A stretch of 14,385 nt of DNA from CAYMCV01 sp964389005 (GTDB taxonomy: Bacteria; Bacillota; Clostridia; Lachnospirales; Lachnospiraceae), in the NCBI GenBank assembly GCA_964389005.1, contig CAYMCV010000061.1, positions 1 to 14,385 of the forward strand, given 5' to 3'. Positions within the stretch are counted from its first letter, which is position 1, and each line of letters begins with the position of its first letter. The notes below the pieces were generated by a model. It did not search any database and was not told where the DNA came from. It was given only the letters and a program-made list of their open reading frames with translations. The position numbers were made by a program, and so were the translations under genes. Positions 6,439 through 14,117 of the stretch are shown piece after piece.

Positions 6439-6572
6439 AGTGACTTTTGGACAAAAAGAAGTGACTTTTGGACAAACTTTCGCAAAAAGAAGTGACTTTT
6501 GGACAAAAAAGAAGTGACTTTTGGTCAAAAAAGAAGTGACTTTTGGTCAAAAAGAAGTGACTTTTGGTCAAA
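6439..6572. repeat. Six-unit tandem operator-like array upstream of the cohesin-dockerin promoter
   Basis: Units with core GTGACTTTTGGWCA start at 6440, 6461, 6492, 6514, 6536 and 6557. Steps are 21, 31, 22, 22 and 21 bp, so all but one keep a two-turn period and the exception is close to three turns. The three units next to the promoter end GGACA and the three distal ones GGTCA; in the latter TGAC and GTCA form a perfect dyad around five bases. The promoter-proximal unit is 17 bp from the -35-like hexamer, as in the left copy. This fits cooperative binding of several regulator dimers on one face of the DNA. Confidence 0.8.
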
Positions 6573-6654
6573 ACAAAAATTCTCATCAAAATGATAACCA
6601 GTTCTTACAGATGAAATGTGTACAGTAGTACATGCAAATTGTACTTCAAAATGT

Positions 6655-6683
6655 AAAAAACAAAGTGCCATAACGGCACTTTG
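6655..6683 (-). terminator. Intrinsic terminator after the response regulator gene
   Basis: On the minus strand a perfect 9 bp stem CAAAGTGCC / GGCACTTTG (6661-6683) with a 5 nt loop is followed directly by six T residues (6660-6655). It lies about 70 bp after the regulator stop codon and insulates the cohesin operon from upstream transcription. Confidence 0.92.
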
Positions 6684-6753
6684 AATTATCATTTGAGTAT
6701 TTGAACCTCTCTTGGGATTATATTGATTTCTTAAATTTAATTAGTCCTGTTTG

Positions 6754-7377
6754 CTAAACCAAATTATTCTTCAACGCATACAATACCAGTTTCGCTCTAT
6801 TCTCGACCCCTGTGTACTCCATGATTTTGTAAATTCTGTTTTTTACCGTTCCAACCGCATAATTCATGCTTTCCGCAATCTCGTTGTTAGACTTACCTTC
6901 ACTCAGCAGTGCCAAAATGCGACAATCTTCTTCGCTGAAGATTTTGCTATCCTGTATCTCTTGGAATTTCCTTCGATCTAGCAGTGCTTCCATAACGGTT
7001 GGGCTGAACACCGAATATCCCCACGAAATACACTTAATCAGTGCAACCAATTTCTCCGGCGGTGTATCCTTCAGAACATAACTGTCAGCTCCGGCAGCAA
7101 AAGAATCGACAATCCATTCACTTTCTTCCAGAGAAGTCAATATGACAATCTTGATTTCCGGATTTCTCTCTTTAATGATAGCAGCAGCCTCGATTCCATC
7201 CATCTCCGGCATTTTCACATCCATCAACAATAAATCCGGTTTCAGTTCACGACAAAGAGATACCGCCTTCAGACCGTTGTTTGCGACACCCACCACACTA
7301 ATATCGCCGTCTGTTTCCAAAATCATGTGTAAACTCTCTGCCAAAAGCGTATGGTCATCAGCAATCACAATTCGCAT
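6754..7377 (-). CDS. NarL/FixJ-family response regulator (orphan)
   Basis: A 207-residue two-domain protein. Residues 1-120 are a receiver: acidic pair D7-D8 (IADDH), phosphate-accepting D53 (LLLMDVKMPEMDG), T81 (VILTS) and K103 (YVLKD), all present, so it should be phosphorylatable. Residues 140-205 are a LuxR-type helix-turn-helix (FSEEDCRILALLSEGKSNNEIAESM, then VGTVKNRIYKIMEYTGVENR). I start at the ATG at 7377 because MRIVIADDH is the normal receiver start; an in-frame extension to 7518 would overlap the muramidase gene and adds unrelated residues. A purine-rich AGGAAGG precedes it. No histidine kinase gene is in view. It follows the muramidase gene by 62 bp without an obvious promoter, and ends at a strong terminator, so the two are likely one operon. 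Confidence 0.93.
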   Translation of the reverse strand: MRIVIADDHTLLAESLHMILETDGDISVVGVANNGLKAVSLCRELKPDLLLMDVKMPEMDGIEAAAIIKERNPEIKIVILTSLEESEWIVDSFAAGADSYVLKDTPPEKLVALIKCISWGYSVFSPTVMEALLDRRKFQEIQDSKIFSEEDCRILALLSEGKSNNEIAESMNYAVGTVKNRIYKIMEYTGVENRAKLVLYALKNNLV

Positions 7378-7439
7378 ATGTCCGCCTTCCTCTCCTCTAT
7401 TCAGAAACAGAAACACCTCTGAGCAATGACATCTTGACA

Positions 7440-10400
7440 TCAATAACCCAAGTAACTGATATTCTGATCCACTTTGCCGCTGATACCGCTCACTGTTCCT
7501 TTGCTGGTATACTGCCACATATCATATTTTCCTTTGTACGTCGGTGTCGATGCGTACTGCGCCAACCAAATCCGATAACTGCTCAGCGATGATGCGGTAA
7601 CATTGGACTCAAGCCACGTCTTTGAAGCATATACTCCCGGTGTATATCCGGCACTCTTAATCGTTTCGCAAAATGCCTTGCAGACTGCTGTTCTGTCAGA
7701 TACCGATAGACTGTTTGCACGTCCGCCTGCCGTGTACTCTGTATCAATAAATACCGGATAAGATACCTGATATCCTTTCATCAACTCAATTGCCATGGAT
7801 GCTTCCTGCACCGCTTCTACTTCATTGATTGCCTGCGAGAAGAAATAAACGCCGACTTTCAATCCGGCACCGGTTGCACCGGTAATGTATGATTTGAATT
7901 TCGGGTCTGCAACCAAAACACCTGTTGCGGAACCACGGTATCCGCATCGAATGATGACAAAGGATACTCCGGAGTTCTTGACTGCGTTCCAGTCAATATT
8001 TCCGTTCCATTTCGACACATCAATACCGAGTACACCGCCGTTCATGGAAAGTGCACCATCACTTGCAAAGTTGTACTTAACACCGGCGATGACCTGCTCG
8101 CCTGTTACACATTTACCGTCTTTATCATAATAGTATGTCTTGCCGTTCAATGTCTGCCAACCGGTATATTTATACACCTTTTCTGCTACAATGTAGAATT
8201 TCGCAGCGGTAAAGAAATCTGCATACTTCGCTGCGGTATACGTACCGTCGCTTGCTTTGATATATACCTGTTTTCCGTCTTTATCTTTCAGAAGCGAAGT
8301 GGTGTCTTTCGTTACGTCATTGGTCACAGTGACTTGACATGTCGCAGTCAGTGCCTTCCCTTCGGCATTCTTTTCATTTGTTGTTGCCGTAACAGTAATC
8401 GTTCCTGCTTTGACACCTGTCACAACCCCGTTTGCCACTGTTGCAATCGTTGTATNNNNNNNNNNCACCGGCATCAGCCACATAATCCGTCACTTTGGCT
8501 GTTACGGTTGCTGTAGTTCCCGCTGTCAATTTCAACGTTGTGGTATCCAATTCTAATTTCAACGTTCCCGATACCGTAACGGTGCATGTCGCACTCAGCG
8601 CACTTCCTGCACTGTCGGTTCCAACTGTGGTTGCCGTTATTGTTGCAGTTCCTATTTTGGCGGCAGTCAATATGCCACCCGAAACAGATACGACACTCGG
8701 ATCTGAAGATACCCACTGTACTGTTGTATCACACCCCACATCACCTTCGACCGTTGCGGTCAATGTGTCTGTGGCTCCTATTTTCAACGCTTTTGTCGCA
8801 GGAATAGTAATCTTGGTAACATTCAATTTCACAGGTGTCGTCGGTTCCGATGTGGAGGGCGGCTCCGATGTGGAAGGCGGCTCTGACGTTGAGGGCGGCT
8901 CCGATGTGGAGGGCGGCTCCGACGTGGAAGGCGGCTGTGATGTTACAGGTTCTGTCGATAAGTACTCTGACATCACGCTCTTCGTCGATGCCACCGTCAA
9001 TGGATCAACAATCGTAGTCTTGTCTATTTCCTTATATCCGTCTGCTCCTTCAATCAACGTAGCTGTGGAATCCACCCAACCAACGGTATCGGCAAGCAAT
9101 GTTTCCTGCTCAACCTGATTCTGATTCTTTGTATCCTCTAACTTCACATTAACCTGATCCTCTGTCTTTATCTCATCCACAATATTGATTGCTTGATAAG
9201 AAATCTTATCCTTGACGGTAATCATCGTTGCTTCCGTCGGAAAAGAAAAACCATCTACTTCATATATAGTAACGGAATACTCCCCTGCCTTCAAGTCCGT
9301 CTGGTAGATTACGCCGTCTCCATCCTCATCCTCCCAAACCAATGTTTTCTTGGAAGGGGTTACCAGTTCTACCATAAAATGCACATCACAAATTAATTTA
9401 TCCGTCGCTTTATCTGCAAATTTAATCTTTAAATCACGTTCAATTGATGTAAAAATGACCGAAACGCTCACCGGTTTCTGTGTATCCTCTTCTGGCGGCT
9501 TCTGTTCCGACGGTAATTCACTTGCCCCCGGAACCGGTGTATTCGCAGCATTCATCATCTGAATACGGTCAGTCTCAAAACCTTTAACACTGCTTAAGTT
9601 CTGTCCGACTTCGGAAAACATTGCAACTGCCTTCGCCTGTTGATTATTCTGCGTGATCGCGATTGTCGTAATGACTCCGCCAATGAGTAACAGAACCGCA
9701 ACCGCACCGATAGCGAAATCCAGCCAAATTCGATTCTTTCCGTTTTTACCGTTTTTCTTTCCTTTACTCTTAGTTACCGCACGCGACTTGATTGCAGTTG
9801 CTTTCTGTTTACGCTCTTTTCCATTACTGTCCTTTTTTACAGGAACATTCCATGGCAAATCGTCATCGTGATATGTAAGGTCTCCTAATTCTTCAAGACC
9901 ATCGTCTTCAACATCTTCGTCTTCTGTATCATCATCCTCGCCTTCAATGTCTTGTTCGTCTTCAATATTTTGTTCATCATCCAAGGCTTCAAACGCTATG
10001 ACATCTTCCGCGTCATTCGCTATGACACTTTCGCCGCTTATGACACGAGTTTCATTCTCAGAATTGTCATCAACCATGTCAATTTCATCAATGTCATCTT
10101 CTTCATTCAATGCAAATATCCCGGAATCCTCTGTAACATCGTCATATCCTGCAAGCGTATTCACTTGCCTATCCTCATCTGACACAGTCGTCACTTCTGA
10201 CACTTGTTGTTCTTCTGACGTCAGTGTCACATTGTCTGTATCCATCTCATCGCCCGGAGCATTGCCTTCATTGACCAGTTGTCCCATCAACTCCACTTCG
10301 GCAGCAATGCTGTCCGGCAATGTCACTTCCTGAATCTCATCCAAAGAAACGTTCTCAACTTGCGCTTTGTCATCCTGTTGTGCCGCTCCGCGTTCCAAAC

Positions 10401-10479
10401 TTAAATAGTCCTCAACTTCCGAACTCGGAATGGTGTCCGTCTTATTCAAATCTATAATATGAAAATCACGATTGCTCAT
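7440..10479 (-). CDS. Type II membrane protein with Big2 domains, cell-wall-binding repeat and C-terminal GH25 muramidase
   Basis: One gene split into two apparent frames only by the N run at 8456-8465. From the ATG at 10479 (GGGAG 8 bp upstream; a promoter -10 lies further upstream, inside any longer frame) the product has an acidic Asp/Glu-rich cytoplasmic part (1-215), a basic Lys-rich stretch (217-250), one transmembrane helix (about 253-276), a beta-rich extracellular region (335-440), five SEPPST-type repeats (about 514-545), a Big2 domain (550-637) and a second Big2 broken by the gap. Then follow a choline-binding-like repeat (TGWQTLNGKTYYYDKDGK) and a complete GH25 domain in the last 198 residues (8036-7443), with GIDVSKWNG, FIDTEY supplying the catalytic Asp and Glu, and DMWQYTSKG near the end. 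It should cleave peptidoglycan beta-1,4-muramyl bonds outside the membrane. The function of the acidic cytoplasmic part is unknown. Confidence 0.9.
7443..8036 (-). other. GH25 muramidase domain (coding segment)
   Basis: The segment encodes GVLGIDVSKWNG through the C-terminal ISYLGY. The family hallmarks are an early DVSKW Asp, the strand VIIRCGYRG, GVYFFSQA, PVFIDTEY with Asp-x-Glu, and a late WQYTSKG. It has the full length expected of a GH25 domain. Confidence 0.92.
8456..8465. other. Assembly gap (10 N) inside the second Big2 domain
   Basis: The coding frame before the gap (…VTDYVADAG) and after it (TTIATVANG…) differ when 10 bases are counted. Compared with the preceding Big2 domain, roughly 10-12 residues with the usual W-SSD core are missing, so the true gap is probably about 30-40 bp. 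Confidence 0.9.
8846..8935 (-). repeat. Five 18 bp repeats encoding SEPPST
   Basis: Five tandem 18 bp units differing at a few third positions encode a Ser/Glu/Pro/Thr linker between the membrane-proximal region and the Big2 domains. Copy number is likely variable among strains, given the near-identity of the units. Confidence 0.9.
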
Positions 10480-10524
10480 TAATAATTCTCCCATGTGGTT
10501 TCGGTAACAAAAGTAACCATTCCA

Positions 10525-10553
10525 AATATAACAAAGACGCTTCGGAATGTCAA
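10525..10553 (-). promoter_or_regulatory. Promoter of the GH25-response regulator operon
   Basis: On the minus strand TTGACA (10548-10553), 17 bp, TATATT (10525-10530). The predicted transcript starts about 40 nt before the ATG at 10479. GGAATG and CATTCC flank the promoter core (10544-10549 and 10518-10523) as a widely spaced inverted pair that might be an operator, but this is weak. Confidence 0.8.
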
Positions 10554-10670
10554 CAAATGTCCCAAGATATCCGCATAGGAACGTAATTTCAGATATTGAA
10601 TAAATCCATCCAAATCTTCGAAATAACACTGTACGATTGATGTAAAATCTGTGAAATACAACTGCAAGTG

Positions 10671-10699
10671 TTGCTTTTAGGGAATACTGATGTTAAGAT
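10671..10699 (+). promoter_or_regulatory. Probable promoter of the SGNH-like gene
   Basis: TTGCTT (10671-10676), 17 bp, TAAGAT (10694-10699) ahead of the plus-strand gene starting at 10746. Each hexamer matches consensus at four positions. It diverges from the muramidase promoter about 120 bp away. Confidence 0.5.
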
Positions 10700-10745
10700 G
10701 TGTTCAATAGAATTGATGACATGAAACGAACAGAAAGGAACTCTT

Positions 10746-11780
10746 ATGAAGCAAAACAATCATGAAAAAAATATTGAAGAAAATCGCGAACAATCACATA
10801 ACCTGCGTAAATATACCAAATACATCCCTGCCGTATTGGCACTTGTTATTGTTTCCATCATTGCATTTGTAGCAATCAGAATCCATATTTGGAACATCGG
10901 AGAGCCCTACGAAGTCGATCCAAACCTTATTCTGGAGACAGAGACAGAGGATATTTTCTTTTTGGAGCCGCCGGAAAACCGTTGGCTTGAGGAAGATGAC
11001 AAGAAACGTACGATTGTAATATTTGGCAATGACACCTTCGCCGACAACGATGTCGAGAACAGTATATCCGACATCATCGCTAAGGAAACCGATGCGAAAG
11101 TATATAACTGTTGCTTTAACGGTTCAACGTTAACCGCTTCCACTCCCGCATGGGATGAAGAAATGAATCATCCGATGGATGCTTTTTGCTTCTACTGGCT
11201 GGCTGACAGTGTTAAAAACAGTGATTTTTCACGTCAAACGGCAGCACTTGCACTGCTTGATGATTCGGTTGATTCAGATATGTATCAATCTCAGATAAAA
11301 AAACTGGAAGGTATCGATTTTACAGAAGTGGATTTGGTGATTTTTGCATATGATTCAACAGAATACTGCCTCGGAGCCGATACCTACGATGTCAACGAAC
11401 CCTACAGCATCACCACCATGAGCGGAAGTCTGGCCGGTACTTTTGACAAATTTGCTCTGAACTATCCCAATATTCAACAGATGGTGGTTGCCCCCACATT
11501 CTGTTATGTTATAGGAGAAGACGGAAGCAAGACGCCCTGTGATCTTGCGGATCTGGGTCACGGCACATTGACAAACTGTCTGACACATATACGTGACTTC
11601 TGTTTCGAGTATGAAGTCACCTATCTCGACAACTATTACGGCATTGCCATTACCGAAGAGAATGCAGATCAATACCTCATGCAAGATGCACGGACACCGA
11701 ACCAAGTCGGTCGTAACATGATTGCGGTTCGAATCTCCAATATGATTAACCTTTATTGGGCACCGGCGCAAACCGAATAA
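10746..11780 (+). CDS. Membrane-anchored SGNH-like protein, catalytic positions replaced
   Basis: A 344-residue protein with a charged cytoplasmic start, one transmembrane helix (about 26-46, IPAVLALVIVSIIAFVAI) and an extracellular domain laid out like an SGNH/GDSL hydrolase: block I TIVIFGNDTFAD (89-100), block II CCFNGSTL (122-129), block III VIFAYDSTEYCLG and block V DARTPNQVG (314-322). Family members have GDS in block I and D-x-x-H in block V; here these read GND and D-x-x-T, so the nucleophile Ser and the His appear absent. AAAGGA lies 6 bp before the ATG. By context with muramidase and glycan genes, a role in the cell envelope, perhaps binding or presenting acylated glycan, is possible. 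It may be a pseudoenzyme, and the family call itself rests on spacing and motif shape. Confidence 0.72.
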   Translation: MKQNNHEKNIEENREQSHNLRKYTKYIPAVLALVIVSIIAFVAIRIHIWNIGEPYEVDPNLILETETEDIFFLEPPENRWLEEDDKKRTIVIFGNDTFADNDVENSISDIIAKETDAKVYNCCFNGSTLTASTPAWDEEMNHPMDAFCFYWLADSVKNSDFSRQTAALALLDDSVDSDMYQSQIKKLEGIDFTEVDLVIFAYDSTEYCLGADTYDVNEPYSITTMSGSLAGTFDKFALNYPNIQQMVVAPTFCYVIGEDGSKTPCDLADLGHGTLTNCLTHIRDFCFEYEVTYLDNYYGIAITEENADQYLMQDARTPNQVGRNMIAVRISNMINLYWAPAQTE

Positions 11781-11799
11781 ATGTCCATGTATCAGTACA

Positions 11800-12726
11800 C
11801 TAGTGTAAATCCCGCTCCACACGATTCCTTCGATACTCGAAATCCCGTCTGTTACGAATTGTCATATCGGATAAGATGAGACCTGCAAAGAAGGATTGAA
11901 TTGCCGCCAATTCCACGAAACAACTGACAAACAGTGTCGGGAAACGCTCCACCAATCCCGTGTTGATGTATTCAATCAGAATCGGAATGAAGAATAACAG
12001 GGCAATCAAGGTTAAAATACCGGCAAATGCAGTAAAAAATCCCAGCGGTTTATAGTTTTTATACAGTCTTGCAATGGTAAAAAGTACTTTGAAACCGTCT
12101 GAGTAAGTGTTTAATTTTGATACGCTCCCCTCCGGCCGGTCACGATATTCGACTACGATATTCTCAATCTGCATATTATTCGATACCGCATGGATTGTCA
12201 TTTCTGTTTCTATTTCGAATCCTTTGGAAAGTACCGGAAATGTCTTAACGAATCCGTACCCGAATGCACGATATCCCGTCATGATATCTTTGATTTTACA
12301 TCCGAACATTCTGTTGATACTTCCGCGAACGACACTATTTCCGAGATTATGAAACGGTCGCTTGTTTTCCTGAAAATATGTGGAAGACAATCTGTCTCCA
12401 ATAACCATATCCGCATTCTTTTGAAGCACTGCATCTGCCATGCGACGCGCATACTCCATCGGATATGTGTCATCTCCGTCCGTCATAATATAGCAGCGCG
12501 CATCGATTTCGCGAAACATCGTACGAATAACATTCCCCTTACCCTGTTGATATTCATGTCTGACCACAGCACCCTCTTTTTCTGCGATTGCTGCCGTATC
12601 ATCGGTCGAATTATTATCATATACATAAATTACGGCCTCCGGAAGTGCCGCCTTAGCATCCTTAATTACTTTCGCAATGGTTGATGCTTCATTGTAACAG
12701 GGTATTAATACCGCTATCTGATCCAT
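11800..12726 (-). CDS. Family 2 glycosyltransferase with two C-terminal membrane helices
   Basis: A 308-residue GT-A glycosyltransferase of the dolichol/undecaprenyl-phosphate sugar transferase type. Seen: nucleotide-binding start VLIPCYNEASTI (6-17), YVYDNNSTDDT (34-44), the metal-binding TDGDDTYP (82-89), and the acceptor-side GFEIETEM (169-176). Two hydrophobic segments follow (about 228-252 and 264-288) and then a basic tail. Related proteins charge polyprenyl phosphate with a hexose from a nucleotide sugar at the inner face of the membrane; the sugar here is unknown, though GDP-mannose is suggested by the manC gene 40 bp upstream in the same direction. GAGGT lies about 7 bp before the ATG. 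Its 3' end faces that of the SGNH-like gene with only 19 bp between. Confidence 0.9.
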   Translation of the reverse strand: MDQIAVLIPCYNEASTIAKVIKDAKAALPEAVIYVYDNNSTDDTAAIAEKEGAVVRHEYQQGKGNVIRTMFREIDARCYIMTDGDDTYPMEYARRMADAVLQKNADMVIGDRLSSTYFQENKRPFHNLGNSVVRGSINRMFGCKIKDIMTGYRAFGYGFVKTFPVLSKGFEIETEMTIHAVSNNMQIENIVVEYRDRPEGSVSKLNTYSDGFKVLFTIARLYKNYKPLGFFTAFAGILTLIALLFFIPILIEYINTGLVERFPTLFVSCFVELAAIQSFFAGLILSDMTIRNRRDFEYRRNRVERDLH

Positions 12727-12766
12727 TCATTACCTCATTCCGTCACTCATATCTCATAGCAGTGAC

Positions 12767-14101
12767 TTATTTTTCATATTGAACAATGTCTTCTTCCGTT
12801 ACTTCTTCACCTGACTGTATAACAATTGCCTTTATTTCGGTTTCGGCAATCAAGTCATATGTCTCGCCCGAAGAAATCATGAAAGATTCTCCTCGTTGAA
12901 TGTTTCTTTTCTGATTTTCGAGAATCAATTCTCCGCTTCCGTCAATGATATTCCAGGTTTCTTCACGCATTCGATGGGATTGCAAACCGATATGTTCCCC
13001 TCTATATATGCTGACTATCTTGGTCAACGTCTTCTTTTGGTCTGAAAGCGTCTCATAATGCAACACTCTATAATTTCCCCAATGATACTCTCCGCACATT
13101 GGTCTCTCGTTATATTGTTCCGCCAACGGTTTTAAATAGGAACTTTGGTGCTTATCTGATACCAAGATGCCGTCTGTTCCGACGACAACCACACAATCCT
13201 TCAATCCCATGGCAATAACAGGTATCTCCAATTCATTGATGACATGTGTGTTCTCACAAGTATCGGCAAGCATTCCTCGTCCTATGATGTCATCCTGCAT
13301 TTCCTCCGTCAACGTATTCCATGTCCCGAGGTCTTTCCATTTTCCTTCATATGACACATACGCAATCGAGCTTTCCTTCTCCGATACCTCATAATCAAAA
13401 CTGATACGCGGTAAGGTTGCATACTGCTCTCTGACCCGTGTATAGGATTCCTCCATAATATAAGACTTCAGAATCTGTTTCATATAGCCAAGTTGAAACG
13501 CAAACACACCTCCGTTCCAGACCGCATGTCGGAGAATCAATGCCTCTGCTTCCTGCTCGGACGGTTTCTCAACATAATGCGAAACCATCGTCACTTCTGC
13601 ATCCGATGTGCCTTCCTTAGGCACAATATAACCGTACTTCTCGGAAGGATAGGTCGGTACAATTCCCATCAGAACCAGTTTGGCGCATTGCTGCTTGACT
13701 GCCTCATCCATTGTATGAAGTGTCTCAAAATAACGTTGCTCTGTGTATGGATCAACCGGCAAGACAACAATTGTCTCATTATCCGGCAATTGTTTCTCAT
13801 AGGAAAGATATGCCGTTGCAAGTGCAATTGCCGGAAACGTATTTCTTCGCTCCGGTTCCGTGATGACCTCAACTTGGGGCGGTAACTGACAACGAATGGA
13901 TTCCAATTGACCGCTTCCCGTCGCAACAAGAATATTCGCGTCAAGATTGGCCTTTTCAATCTGATGATACATCCGTTGCACCATCGACTGGCAACTTCCG
14001 TCCTCTGCCTTCAGTACTTTGAGAAATTGTTTCGAGCGCGTGTCGTTTGACAGAGGCCACAGCCGCTTTCCCGAACCGCCCGACAAAAGTATGATTTGCA
14101 T
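12767..14101 (-). CDS. manC: Mannose-1-phosphate guanylyltransferase (bifunctional-type architecture with C-terminal cupin)
   Basis: A 444-residue enzyme making GDP-mannose from GTP and mannose-1-phosphate. The N-terminal nucleotidyltransferase has LSGGSGKRLWPLS (6-18), the strand VVLPVDPYTE and HYVEKPSEQEA. The C-terminal cupin, from HWGNYRVLHYE on, carries LQSHRMREETWNIIDGSGE and GESFMISSGETYDL, as in type II ManC/phosphomannose isomerase proteins. The usual His in the last motif is Tyr here, so isomerase activity is doubtful. The ATG at 14101 follows GGAGG at 6 bp; an upstream in-frame TTG at 14116 would overlap that ribosome site. It begins 16 bp after the chimeric gene and ends 40 bp before the glycosyltransferase, forming one operon. 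Confidence 0.93.
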   Translation of the reverse strand: MQIILLSGGSGKRLWPLSNDTRSKQFLKVLKAEDGSCQSMVQRMYHQIEKANLDANILVATGSGQLESIRCQLPPQVEVITEPERRNTFPAIALATAYLSYEKQLPDNETIVVLPVDPYTEQRYFETLHTMDEAVKQQCAKLVLMGIVPTYPSEKYGYIVPKEGTSDAEVTMVSHYVEKPSEQEAEALILRHAVWNGGVFAFQLGYMKQILKSYIMEESYTRVREQYATLPRISFDYEVSEKESSIAYVSYEGKWKDLGTWNTLTEEMQDDIIGRGMLADTCENTHVINELEIPVIAMGLKDCVVVVGTDGILVSDKHQSSYLKPLAEQYNERPMCGEYHWGNYRVLHYETLSDQKKTLTKIVSIYRGEHIGLQSHRMREETWNIIDGSGELILENQKRNIQRGESFMISSGETYDLIAETEIKAIVIQSGEEVTEEDIVQYEK

Positions 14102-14117
14102 TGACAACCTCCGCAAT

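Larger units (their letters stand above)
6339..6753. other. Intergenic region between the cohesin gene and the response regulator gene
   Basis: It contains, from left to right, the cohesin ribosome site and leader, the promoter, the six-unit array and the intrinsic terminator of the response regulator. The stretch 6573-6652 and the 70 bp after the terminator hairpin show nothing I can name. Confidence 0.6.

Noticed and set aside
6335..6589. Open frame through the operator array (repeating KSHFF-like peptide)
   Set aside because: The peptide repeats only because the DNA units do, steps of 21, 22 and 31 bp are not kept as codons, and no ribosome site precedes it.
7378..7518. Longer start for the response regulator (in-frame extension to 7518)
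   Set aside because: It would overlap the muramidase gene and add 47 residues before the canonical receiver start.
8495..9118. Long plus-strand open frame opposite the muramidase gene
   Set aside because: It is the mirror of a Val/Thr-rich coding sequence; the minus-strand product has clear Big2 and linker features.
12755..12775. An AGCAGTGACTTA match near the end of manC, similar to the operator unit
   Set aside because: Single copy, only part of the core (no TTGG), located at a gene end without a promoter; probably chance.
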